Under the pieces are notes generated by a model, which searched no databases, was not told where the DNA came from, and saw nothing but the letters and a program-made list of their open reading frames with translations. The position numbers and the translations under genes were made by a program. Shown piece by piece: positions 1-8,259 of a DNA stretch of 45,840 bases. The DNA comes from Mesorhizobium sp. 65-26 (lineage in GTDB: Bacteria; Pseudomonadota; Alphaproteobacteria; Rhizobiales; Rhizobiaceae), in the NCBI GenBank assembly GCA_001899205.1, contig MKVL01000024.1, forward strand, positions 1 through 45,840. The letters run 5' to 3'. Position 1 is the first letter of the stretch. Each line of letters starts with the position of its first letter.

Positions 1-882
1 GCCAGCATCCCGCAGATCGCCGGCGACAGCGCGGACAATTCCGGGCCGCAGCAGGACAAGCCGGAAACGATCATCGCCGCGCTCTCGCCGAAAAAGATTC
101 CGCTGCCTGCTTTTGCGCCGCGGCGGACAGTTGGCGAGCCCCGGACGCATGACACTAATTCACCGGGCTTGGTGGATGCAACCTCCGTCATCGGGCAGAC
201 GGTGACAGCGGCCCGGGCTTCGGGAGTTGCAGACCCGTCGCAGTTAGCGTTCAACGATGTCCCGTTGCCGACCTGGCGTCTTGACGTTGCAACACCAGCT
301 GGTCCCGTGCTTCAAGACGAGGATGGTTCGCTGGCGCTGACGGGCACCGTTGGGCACGACCTTATGACCGCTGGTTCCATTCCAACGAAGCCGTCTGCTC
401 ATTCGAACGACGTGAAGACCGGGTCCGAACAAGTAAGTACGATGAGCGGCGACTATCAGGTCGCCTCGCTCTCTAAACCGAGGTCAGATTTCAACTATGC
501 GGTCAGCGCCGATGCGCCGTCGCCGCGCGATGCCGTCGCTGCTCGGCAGGCCGGTTCGGATCCGGCGCGTGCAATCGGTGCAAGCGTCAAGACCTCGGGC
601 AAAGAATCGCGGGCCACAGCGAACGACCCTCAGCATAGCCACAAGGCGTTGGTGCCCGCCGCCGCGCCACAAGCTGCCCGCTGGGCGCTGACCAGTGGGC
701 AGAACATCACTGCCGTTTCGACCGGCACGACCGCGCAGCGATACGCCTACAACATCGTGCTCACACCGCCGAGCGAGGTATACACGGCCGGCTTCCAGTT
801 GAATGGCGGAACGGTGGTCGCCAATCGGTTCATAGGCAACGCTGTCAGGTTTCTGTCCGTCGCCCGCTTCCAAGATAAGTAG
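1..882 (+). CDS. C-terminal part of a DUF882/YcbK-like envelope protein (partial)
   Basis: The frame is open from the first base of the window to a TAG at 880-882, so the gene starts upstream and only about 293 C-terminal residues are visible. They are low-complexity, rich in Ala, Pro, Ser and Thr, without a membrane segment. The last 30 residues (VYTAGFQLNGG, then NRFIGNAVRFLSVARF) resemble from memory the tails of long rhizobial DUF882 (M15/YcbK-like) proteins, in which the peptidase-like domain sits at the N-terminus, here missing. The assignment rests on the tail alone and is tentative. A small 7-bp hairpin (895-911, arms CCATCGA/TCGATGG) follows the stop but has no T-run. Confidence 0.4.
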   Translation, partial: ASIPQIAGDSADNSGPQQDKPETIIAALSPKKIPLPAFAPRRTVGEPRTHDTNSPGLVDATSVIGQTVTAARASGVADPSQLAFNDVPLPTWRLDVATPAGPVLQDEDGSLALTGTVGHDLMTAGSIPTKPSAHSNDVKTGSEQVSTMSGDYQVASLSKPRSDFNYAVSADAPSPRDAVAARQAGSDPARAIGASVKTSGKESRATANDPQHSHKALVPAAAPQAARWALTSGQNITAVSTGTTAQRYAYNIVLTPPSEVYTAGFQLNGGTVVANRFIGNAVRFLSVARFQDK

Positions 883-1158
883 CGGTGTGACCAACCATCG
901 AAACTCGATGGCATGGTCCTTTGGGATGCAATCGATGGGGACGTCAACAGCAAACGATAGGCTTTCCAGTTTCATATTCTGCTGGAGCCGTCGTCGTGGT
1001 GGGTCAAGGAAATCGATACCAATACTTGATCGGAACACGAAGTTCCGTTCGGCGTAGAGTCGAAGACCGGATCAGCATTGTGCACCCGCAGATGGCCTGC
1101 ACGCGAAGTGGCCCAGGGGATGCCGACTGCTCACCCCGGAGATCTGCGGGCCGTGTTC

Positions 1159-1776
1159 CTATTTCACCGCACCGACCAGCACCTGCTGCTCATCTCGGAT
1201 CGAAATCCAGCGGCCAGTATTGTCGATCGCCTGCCGCTTGATATAGCGGTAGCCGGTCTCGTCCCAGGATTTTACCTTGTCGGTCAGGTTGTCGAGGACA
1301 TAGTCGCCCTTGTTAGTGCGAACAGTCAGCACTGCGTGACCTTCGCCGTCCGGCTTGCGCACGACAGTGATCAGGAGATCGGCCAGTGATATGCCCGTCC
1401 GGTAAAGCTCGCGGCGCTTTTCCAGCACATAGTCTTCGCAGTCGCCGACGCCCTTGTCCGGGTAGGCCCAGACTTCATCTTTGCCGTAAACGTCATAGTC
1501 GCTCATCGGCTTGACGGCGGCGTTGACCTTGGCGGTGACATTGGTGAGCTTGCGCCAGAGCGCGTCGGTCATCCTGGCCGGCGCCAGGTCAGTTGGGCGG
1601 ATCGCGCATTCGCCCGGATTGGCCTTGCAGAAGTCGTAGTGTCCGATCGGCTGCGACGTAGGGCCGCCCGTCCCCATCACCCCCGCGGCCAATGCGGGCG
1701 CCGCCCAGAGTCCCGCAATCGCCAGCCCAGCGACCGCACACAAACGCCGCGTCCGTAGCATCGGTGAGGAAGCCAT
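1159..1776 (-). CDS. BTLCP-family (DUF920) transglutaminase-like cysteine peptidase, periplasmic
   Basis: This 205-residue protein begins with a Sec signal peptide (hydrophobic core about residues 12-30, ending APALAAG). It matches the bacterial transglutaminase-like cysteine peptidases (BTLCP, relatives of LapG, which cleaves surface adhesins). The expected Cys-His-Asp triad is visible: Cys113 in GDCEDY, His147 in GHAVLTV and Asp162 in VLDNL. A pair of extra cysteines (Cys50, Cys57) after the signal peptide could form a disulfide. A paralogue lies at 43532-44140 with the same motifs. No LapD-like receptor or large adhesin is visible, so the substrate is unknown. A candidate CtrA box lies 22-36 bases upstream of the ATG. 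The start is supported by GGGGAC just before it. Confidence 0.85.
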   Translation of the reverse strand: MASSPMLRTRRLCAVAGLAIAGLWAAPALAAGVMGTGGPTSQPIGHYDFCKANPGECAIRPTDLAPARMTDALWRKLTNVTAKVNAAVKPMSDYDVYGKDEVWAYPDKGVGDCEDYVLEKRRELYRTGISLADLLITVVRKPDGEGHAVLTVRTNKGDYVLDNLTDKVKSWDETGYRYIKRQAIDNTGRWISIRDEQQVLVGAVK

Positions 1777-1797
1777 TGTCCCCGTTCGCCCTTATTA

Positions 1798-1812
1798 TTA
1801 ACGAAACGTTAA
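1798..1812. promoter_or_regulatory. Candidate CtrA-binding site (TTAA-N7-TTAA)
   Basis: TTAACGAAACGTTAA is a perfect dyad and an exact TTAA-N7-TTAA, the consensus of the alphaproteobacterial cell-cycle regulator CtrA. It lies 22-36 bases upstream of the BTLCP gene on the minus strand. It sits inside a larger inverted repeat (TCGCCCTTA at 1786-1794, TAAGGGCGA at 1810-1818). The match is seen directly; binding is inferred. At this short distance it would more likely overlap or follow the core promoter than serve as its -35. Confidence 0.4.
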
Positions 1813-1844
1813 GGGCGATTTACAGTCAGAGTCAACTATGATGC

Positions 1845-1993
1845 CGATTAGATTGGCAGCATGGTTACTCGCATAACCATGCTGATTGCGCCTCACGTCC
1901 TCAGTGGAGACAGGCCTGATTGAGCCTGATGTGAGGCGGTGTCATGGCGATCCCCAAATTGGCGCGAGGAGAAGCGGCGGCCGCTTCTTTTTC
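1845..1993 (+). ncRNA. Candidate small RNA ending in an intrinsic terminator
   Basis: About 150 bases on the plus strand contain three strong secondary-structure elements in a row. The first is a perfect 11-bp hairpin (1857-1867 with 1874-1884, arms CAGCATGGTTA/TAACCATGCTG). The second is a long stem closed by CGCCTCAC (1889-1896) and GTGAGGCG (1931-1938), with an inner CAGGC/GCCTG pairing. The third is a terminator hairpin (1970-1988) followed by T5. Only the plus strand has the T-run. No plus-strand protein gene precedes it since position 882, so the terminator needs another transcript. A possible -10 (TATGAT, 1837-1842) lies just upstream, but no good -35 is seen. The family is not recognised; the 5' end is a guess. 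Confidence 0.45.
1970..1992 (+). terminator. Rho-independent terminator of the candidate small RNA
   Basis: Perfect 8-bp stem AGAAGCGG (1970-1977) and CCGCTTCT (1981-1988) with a CGG loop, followed by TTTTC. It overlaps the last base of the convergent nrsF gene. Confidence 0.7.
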
Positions 1994-2630
1994 ACCAACG
2001 AGCCAATGCGTTCGCGCTAACGGCGCCGATCACGGCCAAGCCTGCTATGGCGATCGAATACCAGGTGGCGACAAAGAGTGGAGAGTCGTCCGTGCATTGC
2101 GCCGCATAAAGGGTGGCGGCAATCGCTCCCGCAAATATTCCACATACCGCGCCAGCCAGTGTACGCCGAACGGGCGCCTCATAACGCAGGACAGCAAGGA
2201 AAATGGCCAGCGGACCGATGCCAATCAGTGGTATGTAGGTGAGGCAAACCATGCTGTTCTTGCCTATTGTCCGGGCCGTCCAAAGACCGGACGGAAGGAG
2301 GAACAGTTCGACCACGACCGCAATGGCAAGGAGTGTGGGAGCGACCGCCAGGAACGGTATGGCTTTTCGCCACTGACCGTCGGGCCGCGAAAGTGCTCGG
2401 GCAGGAACGAACGCCCCGACGGCCAGCGATATTGTCACGACGAATTTGAAGAGAAAGCGCGGCGTCTGGACCGCCGCTGCAAAATCCGGACGAAGGCCGA
2501 GCGTTGCGAAAAAGACGATCACGGCAACCGCAATCGCCAGCACTACCGCTCCCGCCCAAACATAGGCGAACTGCATCGCCGGTCGCCTCGTGTCTGCAAC
2601 CAGAGCGTTGATGAGGTAGTCTGTATTCAC
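1992..2630 (-). CDS. nrsF: NrsF/DUF1109 family anti-sigma membrane protein
   Basis: A 212-residue polytopic protein with about six hydrophobic helices. It matches the DUF1109/NrsF family, inner-membrane negative regulators of SigF-type ECF sigma factors that respond to oxidants or metals. It has the family's short N-terminal stretch (TDYLINALVADTRR), the segment that in known members binds the sigma factor, and several cysteines (for example in the SMVCLTY and AAQCTDD segments) that may sense redox state. It uses a GTG start overlapping the TGA of a preceding minus-strand frame (GTGA at 2627-2630), which suggests coupling. The usual upstream sigF gene is not recognisable in this window, so this is an orphan copy or one whose partner decayed. 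Confidence 0.75.
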   Translation of the reverse strand: MNTDYLINALVADTRRPAMQFAYVWAGAVVLAIAVAVIVFFATLGLRPDFAAAVQTPRFLFKFVVTISLAVGAFVPARALSRPDGQWRKAIPFLAVAPTLLAIAVVVELFLLPSGLWTARTIGKNSMVCLTYIPLIGIGPLAIFLAVLRYEAPVRRTLAGAVCGIFAGAIAATLYAAQCTDDSPLFVATWYSIAIAGLAVIGAVSANALARW

Positions 2631-2860
2631 TTCAACCTGGCCCCAAGCGTCGGAAACCTCTTCAGGACAGGCCCAAGGGACGACCTGGTTGCCATGTCCA
2701 ACAAGACCCTCCTTGCACCAAAGTTCGATCTAAGGCGCATTGTTGTTACATCAACCGCCGCAATTCCCGCTAGCCTTTTTGCTTGTTTATGCCCGCGCAT
2801 TGCAAAGCGATGCCGTTCCCCCGCTGCATTGCGGCGGTAGCCATTCTTCTTTGGCGTCAT
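2627..2860 (-). other. Possible small ORF or decayed remnant coupled to nrsF
   Basis: A 77-codon frame whose TGA overlaps the GTG of nrsF. An AAGGAGG-like site (about 2710-2716) precedes an internal TTG/ATG that would encode only 22-25 residues (MATRSSLGPVLKRFPTLG...). This is where a SigF-type sigma gene would be expected, and the end of the frame is basic like a sigma C-terminus, but I see no sigma region 2 or 4. The remaining bases to 3108 hold no gene I can support. Confidence 0.2.
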
Positions 2861-3107
2861 CGGCTAGGGCGCGCCGCCGGCGCCTCAACTACACGCGTAA
2901 CTTTCGGTGCGAAATCCTGAATCGCCACATTCGGAACTAACTCCTGCCGCATTGCGCGCCGATCGAACGACACAATGGTACGAAGGCCGCCTTGGCTCCG
3001 TTGGCCGGCCGCTTCGTTGACTTCACGGGCCGAGACAGGCAAATGTCCCTGCCACAAAAAACCACCAGAAGCCGTTTTCGTCTTGGGGAAGAAGCATCCT
3101 TTCCGAA

Positions 3108-5084
3108 ATGAGCGACCGGATCGACATTTTAACTGCGCTCGGCAATGAGCCCCCGCTGGTAACAGGTGGCCGCGCCCGCGCACCGGACCGACGGGAGGTC
3201 TCCGCGCGCTGGCTTTCCGGCACCTTCCTCACCGCCGTGACCTCGAGTGTGCTGATGGGCGTGGCGTTGTTTGCTGCCCTCGACGGGCGCCAGCAACTTG
3301 CAACGCCACCTGAGATCGCCGACTTGATCCATCTCGAAAACGGCGACGATTCGGGCGAGCAGGCAAAGACCATCAGACTGGTGGCGCCGCGTCAGATCGC
3401 CAAGGCCAAGGACCGCCGCCGCGTGGAGGTGTCGATGGTTACCAAGGTCGGCGACCGCGATGTTGTCCGCACCATGCCGTTCGTGCAGATCAAGATGGCG
3501 CTCGCGGGCCACACCACGGACCGTCCCTACCCGCCTTTCAACCCGATGCAGGTGTTTGGCGACGACAGCGACGACAATGCGCAGCCGGCCGCGGCGACCT
3601 CGGTCGCCGGCCAGATCTACGGCGCCAAGGTCGAAAGCGAGATGAGCTTGAAGACGGTCGATTTCCCGATCGAGGCGGCATCCTTCGAGGAGAAGAGCGA
3701 CCTTTCCGCCGATGAAGTGGAAAAGGTTGTACGCGAGGCCGCCAACGGCCTTAGTGACGGCGCTGTCCAGGTGGCGTCGCTGCACTATGTCGATCCGCAG
3801 CGATTCGGTGATGCCTCCGCCGAATCGCTGGCTGGTTCCTATAACGTCAAGATCACGCAGGAAAATGTGTCGGTGGCGCCACGCGCTACACTGGGCGACC
3901 AGGCGCCGGCCTTTGCCGAAGAGATCATTCCCTTCACCAGGGACACCGATATCGCCGAGGCCTATGCCGATTCGGGCTACACCGGCGATGACGCCACCGG
4001 CATGGCCGAGGCGATCGGCAAGCTGTTGAACGCCCCGGCGCTGAAGGCCGGAACGGTGCTGCGCGTCGGCCTCGAAGTGCGCGGCGATATCCCCAAGGTC
4101 GTGCGCACCAGCGTCTACGACAAGACCACGCACATCGTCACCATCGCGCTTGACGACCGCGGCCAATATGTGCCGGCGCAGGAGCCCGAACCCAATCCCG
4201 AATTGCTGACGGCGTTCGATGATTCGCCGCCGGTGGTGGTGCGCGGCAACCTGCCCAATCTCTATGACGGCATCTACCGCGCCGCCTATTCCTACGGCAT
4301 GTCGAAAACGATGACGCAGAAGCTGATCAAGCTTCTCGCCTCCGACGTCGATTTCCAGTCGCGGCTCAACCCGTCAGATCGCCTGGATGTTTTGTTCTCG
4401 CAGCCAGACGGCAATGACCAGACGTCGGACGGCTCGCAGCTTCTCTACGTCGCGTCGACTTTCGGCGGCCAGACGAAGAATTTCTACCGCTTCCAGATGC
4501 AGGACGGCACCACCGACTATTTCGACGAGAACGGCAGCAACGGCAAACAGTTCCTGCTTCGCAAGCCAGTTCCGAACGGTCGTTTTACCTCCGGCTTCGG
4601 TGGGCGGGTGCATCCTGTTCTGGGCTACTTCAAGATGCACACAGGCGTGGACTGGGCGGCGCCCTCGGGCACGCCAATCATCGCCGCCGGCAATGGCGTC
4701 GTCGAGAAAGCCGGCTGGGCCGGAGGGTATGGCAAGCAGACTGTCATCCAGCACGCCAACGGCTATCAGACAACCTACAATCACCAAAGCAGGTTTGCAG
4801 ACGGGATAGAGCCTGGTGCCAGGATTCGGCAGGGCCAAGTCATTGGCTATGTGGGATCAACTGGGCTCTCGTCAGGGAACCACTTGCATTTCGAAATCGC
4901 CGTCAATGGCGCCAAGGTCGATCCGATGCGCGTTCGCCTGCCGGTCGGCAAAGTGCTGAAGGGCGATGACCTCGTTGCTTTCGAGCGCGAGCGCCAACGC
5001 ATAGACGATCTGCTCAAGCAGGAAGACAGCAGTGCGGTCAATGTCGCGACCGCTAAAGTCGAGGGCTGCCCGACGATTTGCTAG
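3108..5084 (+). CDS. M23 family peptidoglycan metallopeptidase, membrane-anchored
   Basis: A 658-residue protein with a short cytoplasmic N-terminus, one membrane segment (about residues 38-58), a long middle region and a C-terminal LytM/M23 domain (about 485-610). Zinc-site residues are visible: His501 (GGRVHP), HxxxD at His511-Asp515 (HTGVD) and HLHFE at 592-596. It should cleave peptidoglycan cross-bridges in the periplasm, or act as an amidase activator if inactive, but the full motif set argues for an active enzyme. The size and architecture (TM, long linker, LytM) are typical of rhizobial members. It stands alone on the plus strand; the bases after the stop hold weak inverted repeats without a T-run. 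Confidence 0.9.
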   Translation: MSDRIDILTALGNEPPLVTGGRARAPDRREVSARWLSGTFLTAVTSSVLMGVALFAALDGRQQLATPPEIADLIHLENGDDSGEQAKTIRLVAPRQIAKAKDRRRVEVSMVTKVGDRDVVRTMPFVQIKMALAGHTTDRPYPPFNPMQVFGDDSDDNAQPAAATSVAGQIYGAKVESEMSLKTVDFPIEAASFEEKSDLSADEVEKVVREAANGLSDGAVQVASLHYVDPQRFGDASAESLAGSYNVKITQENVSVAPRATLGDQAPAFAEEIIPFTRDTDIAEAYADSGYTGDDATGMAEAIGKLLNAPALKAGTVLRVGLEVRGDIPKVVRTSVYDKTTHIVTIALDDRGQYVPAQEPEPNPELLTAFDDSPPVVVRGNLPNLYDGIYRAAYSYGMSKTMTQKLIKLLASDVDFQSRLNPSDRLDVLFSQPDGNDQTSDGSQLLYVASTFGGQTKNFYRFQMQDGTTDYFDENGSNGKQFLLRKPVPNGRFTSGFGGRVHPVLGYFKMHTGVDWAAPSGTPIIAAGNGVVEKAGWAGGYGKQTVIQHANGYQTTYNHQSRFADGIEPGARIRQGQVIGYVGSTGLSSGNHLHFEIAVNGAKVDPMRVRLPVGKVLKGDDLVAFERERQRIDDLLKQEDSSAVNVATAKVEGCPTIC

Positions 5085-5159
5085 GACGCTATCCTAAGAT
5101 CGTCAGTTCGGGAGCTTGCTCGGCAGCAAGGGCCGAATTCTGCCGTACTCAGCACGAAA

Positions 5160-5597
5160 CTAAGGATGGCTCGTCGTCAACGACATTGCGGGATTCGAGG
5201 ACCTGACAACCCGATAGTTATGCCATCGCACGAGCACGGCTATCAACGTCACAAGCGCTCCCCCTGCCGCCAGGTAGAGCCGCACCGGCTCCAGATAAGT
5301 CAACAGTGCATTTGCACCGAACACAAAGAGAAGGATCTTGTTGCAGATCGGGCAGGCAATGCCAATGTAGTTGGCGACGCCGCCGACGCTCGCAATTCTC
5401 AACGCACACGCCGGGACAGGAATCGCTGCATACACGCCAAGCAGGATCGCCTGGAGCGCGAGCAGTCCGATCTCAAAGCCGCTTGTCGGCGTCATTCGGA
5501 TGAAAAAGGGATTTGTCCACAAGGCAGCCACGGTGCCGAGCAGCGCAAAAGAGCCGGCGGCCACTAACACTCCCTTGGCCAATGAGCCAAACGTCAT
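5160..5597 (-). CDS. Small polytopic membrane protein with a CPIC motif
   Basis: I start this gene at ATG 5597, where AAAGGAG lies 7 bases upstream, giving 145 residues; an in-frame ATG at 5615 is the alternative. The protein is almost entirely hydrophobic, with four or five predicted helices. A CxxC pair, Cys82-Pro-Ile-Cys85 (ACPICNK), sits at the edge of a helix, suggesting a redox or metal role, loosely like VKOR- or DsbB-type membrane thiol proteins, but no family is recognised. It is the last gene of a minus-strand unit after the transglutaminase-like gene and the FtsI-like PBP; the PBP stop is 22 bases upstream. A role in disulfide or metal handling for that envelope module is inference. 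Confidence 0.65.
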   Translation of the reverse strand: MTFGSLAKGVLVAAGSFALLGTVAALWTNPFFIRMTPTSGFEIGLLALQAILLGVYAAIPVPACALRIASVGGVANYIGIACPICNKILLFVFGANALLTYLEPVRLYLAAGGALVTLIAVLVRWHNYRVVRSSNPAMSLTTSHP

Positions 5598-5619
5598 TTC
5601 TGTCTCCTTTTTCATAACC

Positions 5620-7386
5620 TCACTCGGCCGCCGTCTTTGCAGGGGCAGCAACGTTTTGAACGCCAGTCCGATCCGGTTCTGGGCTCACAGGGAGAAAACG
5701 CTCCGAGCCCCAAGCTCCAATCCGAACCATCTCCGGAAATGGATTGGACGGTCGTTCCTGGGAGGGAGTAATCGGCAACAGCGGCAGTGTTCGCTTCATG
5801 ATGTCTCCCGTGACTGGAACCGCATTCCAACCGGATGTCCTGAATCCGCTGGTCTCCGGCAACGCCTTGGGCTCGTCGAGGATTGTCAGGAAAAGGTAGC
5901 GCGGCTTGTCGGCAGGCACGATACCCATGAAGGCCGTCAGCACGCGTTCCCCGGAGTAGCGTCCGTTCACCACCTTCTCGGAGGTACCCGTCTTGCCTCC
6001 GACAAAATACCCGGCGACGTCCGCCTTCTTTGCCGAGCCGACCTCAGCGTTTAATCGCATCAGAAATCTCAGCGCTTCGCCCGTTTGCGGCGTTACCACA
6101 TTCGTGGCCAAGATCCGCGGCTCAAGGGGAGTCCCCTTGACGAAGGTGGGCCGGATGAGGTTACCTCCATTGACGATTGCGGCGACCGCCATGCTTGCCT
6201 GAAGCGGCGTGACCGCAATACCGTGGCCAAAAGCAACCGTAGCCGTGGTCAATTCACGCCAATTCCCGGGAATGAGCGGACGCGCATTTTCAGGCAGTTC
6301 GGTCGGCAATCGGTCGAACTGACCGAGGCGTCTGAGAAATGCCTTATGCCGCTCGACCCCCACCCCCATGGCCATTCGCGCCATCGCGATGTTCGACGAA
6401 TTGATGAAGGCTTCCGGGACATTCAGCGGCCTCTTCTGCCCACGATAGTCGTTGATCGAGAACCGGCCGAAGCGCAAAGGCTGACTGGCGTCAAGGACGG
6501 AATGTATGTTGAACAGACCTGAATCCAGCGCCATGGCGGTAGTCATCGCCTTGAACGTCGACCCCATTTCATAGGTTCCGACGCTGACACGATTGATGCG
6601 ATCCGGCTTGAGCGCGTCGGTGGGGACATTAGGGTCGAAGTCCGGCAACGAGGCGAGCGCTAGCACTTCGCCGTTGGTGACGTCCAGCACCAGACCGGCC
6701 CCTGCGATCGCGCCGAATCGACTTACTGCCTTCCTGAGCTCGTCACTCAGCGCAAATTGGACCCGCAGGTCCACACTAAGGACGATAGGTGCAAGCATGC
6801 TTTTGTCGATGATCATTCCCTCAGACCGGAGGTCGATGAGGCCCTGTTCATCGATCCATCGTTCGATACCGGCAATGCCAACGTTGTCCACATTGACGGC
6901 TCCCAAGATATGCGCGGCCTCGGAGCCGTTGGGGTAAAGTCGGCGCGTCTCCAGGCGGAAGCCGATGCCGGGAATTCCAAGTGCCCAAAGCCTATCCTTT
7001 TCTGCAATCGTTGCGGCGCGCTTGACCCACGTGAACCCGCTGCCACCTCTCAAACGTTTGGCAAGGTCCGGCACATCGAGATCGGGAAAGACCGTCGTTA
7101 GTCCCTCGATTGCCTCGCCCGCATCGAGAACCCGTCGAGGTTCAGCGTAGATCGACACGCTGGGCACATCCAGCGCAAGAGGAGCACCGTTGCGATCGAT
7201 GATATCCGGACGCGCAAATGACGGCGGTGCCACCGGCAATGATTTGTCGGGACGACTCTCGTTTCCGAGCATGATCAAGCGAACACCTATGGCCGAGAAG
7301 ATGAGTGTGAACAGCACCATGACAATTCGTATCCTGGCCTGCGCGTTGGATACCCGGCTGGATCCATTTTGCGTCGAACCGCTCAC
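5620..7386 (-). CDS. FtsI/PBP2-type penicillin-binding protein (D,D-transpeptidase)
   Basis: A 588-residue class B PBP: short cytoplasmic tail, one membrane anchor (about residues 20-40), a pedestal domain and a C-terminal transpeptidase domain. All three active-site motifs are present: SxxK at Ser276-Lys279 (STFK), SxN at 330-332 (SSN) and KTG at 465-467 (GGKTGTS). It would cross-link septal or side-wall peptidoglycan in the periplasm. It resembles FtsI but lies outside any division (dcw) cluster, so it is probably an accessory paralogue. It starts with GTG only 3 bases after the stop of the upstream transglutaminase-like gene, so the two are almost certainly co-translated. Confidence 0.92.
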   Translation of the reverse strand: MSGSTQNGSSRVSNAQARIRIVMVLFTLIFSAIGVRLIMLGNESRPDKSLPVAPPSFARPDIIDRNGAPLALDVPSVSIYAEPRRVLDAGEAIEGLTTVFPDLDVPDLAKRLRGGSGFTWVKRAATIAEKDRLWALGIPGIGFRLETRRLYPNGSEAAHILGAVNVDNVGIAGIERWIDEQGLIDLRSEGMIIDKSMLAPIVLSVDLRVQFALSDELRKAVSRFGAIAGAGLVLDVTNGEVLALASLPDFDPNVPTDALKPDRINRVSVGTYEMGSTFKAMTTAMALDSGLFNIHSVLDASQPLRFGRFSINDYRGQKRPLNVPEAFINSSNIAMARMAMGVGVERHKAFLRRLGQFDRLPTELPENARPLIPGNWRELTTATVAFGHGIAVTPLQASMAVAAIVNGGNLIRPTFVKGTPLEPRILATNVVTPQTGEALRFLMRLNAEVGSAKKADVAGYFVGGKTGTSEKVVNGRYSGERVLTAFMGIVPADKPRYLFLTILDEPKALPETSGFRTSGWNAVPVTGDIMKRTLPLLPITPSQERPSNPFPEMVRIGAWGSERFLPVSPEPDRTGVQNVAAPAKTAAE

Positions 7387-7389
7387 GGA

Positions 7390-8130
7390 CTAGCCCTTGT
7401 TGGAGTCCGGGCCTGCACGCAACCCATCTGTCCAGGCATTGAACGCGCGATTGAACGCGAGTGTGCGCTCGCGTTGCGGCCACCTGATTCCAAACTGGGC
7501 GTAAAGGTCGGTACCTGATTTGAAGTCTCCCTGCCTGATGACCACGTCGGCGCGTGGCGTTACCGCCGGTGTCGGTTCAACGCCGTCCCAACTTGCCAGG
7601 TACGGAAATCCGACTTTCGCGAGCACGGAATCCCATGTCGGATCCACCAAGATCATCCGACCGTTGATCCTAACCTCGACAGTGTCATGGAAGCCGCGCG
7701 TTTCCGCCAAGAGCTGAAGCACGGGCTTCGGTATCGGCAAATCCGCCCAGTCAAAAACGACTCGCACTGGCTGAGCATCGAACTTCCATGCTCGCATGAG
7801 GCGGAGCAAGGCCGCCGATTTATGGCGGCAGTCCCCCCGTTCGTTGATGAACAAACTATCCGGATCGCCGGTCCAAGCGGTAAGTCTGTAGGGAATGTTT
7901 CGGACAAGCGTAAACGCTGCAATTCGCCTGTCTTGCTCGGTAAGCCCTGTACCGAGCCTTTGAACGATCCAGGCCGCGGACACGGACTTTCCCCCAGTGC
8001 GCTGAGCGATCATTTCACGCTCGACCTCGGCGATGCGTCCGGCCAAACCTGACGCATGATTGTTCGCCATTGCGTTGGTTGGCGCCAAAGCGATGATACC
8101 GGCACCTAACAGGAACTTACGTCTGTTCAT
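7390..8130 (-). CDS. Exported transglutaminase-fold protein
   Basis: A 246-residue protein with a Tat-like leader (NRRKFLLGAG, then a hydrophobic stretch ending about residue 22). The papain-like transglutaminase core has a visible triad: Cys101 (GDCRHKS), His148 (GFHDTVEV) and Asp163 (LVDPTWDS). Such proteins act as cysteine proteases, amidases or transglutaminases; the substrate cannot be told. It is the first gene of a tight minus-strand unit with the FtsI-like PBP (3-base gap) and the CPIC membrane protein, which points to a job in wall or envelope maturation. It differs from the two BTLCP peptidases in this window and is not a copy of them. Confidence 0.8.
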   Translation of the reverse strand: MNRRKFLLGAGIIALAPTNAMANNHASGLAGRIAEVEREMIAQRTGGKSVSAAWIVQRLGTGLTEQDRRIAAFTLVRNIPYRLTAWTGDPDSLFINERGDCRHKSAALLRLMRAWKFDAQPVRVVFDWADLPIPKPVLQLLAETRGFHDTVEVRINGRMILVDPTWDSVLAKVGFPYLASWDGVEPTPAVTPRADVVIRQGDFKSGTDLYAQFGIRWPQRERTLAFNRAFNAWTDGLRAGPDSNKG

Positions 8131-8259
8131 CGATTTCCCTCCAGAAGAACGATTACCTCAGGCAGCCTGTGTTTTTGCCGTGTACGCAGCTCGGGAACTT
8201 CGAGCGGGGAAGCTGGTGGAAAGAATGCGAGCATCCGCGCACCGCCGAACCTTCCGGAG

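Noticed and set aside
895-911. Hairpin after the first gene considered as a terminator
   Set aside because: Seven base pairs and no T-run; too weak to call.
1944-2840. 298-codon plus-strand open frame
   Set aside because: Antisense to nrsF and starting inside the candidate small RNA and its terminator; no recognisable domain.
2857-3183. Minus-strand frame possibly encoding the missing sigma factor
   Set aside because: No sigma region 2 or 4 is visible and it overlaps the M23 start; kept only as a possible remnant area.
3129-4166. 345-codon minus-strand open frame
   Set aside because: Antisense to the M23 peptidase; His/Arg/Gly-rich shadow composition.
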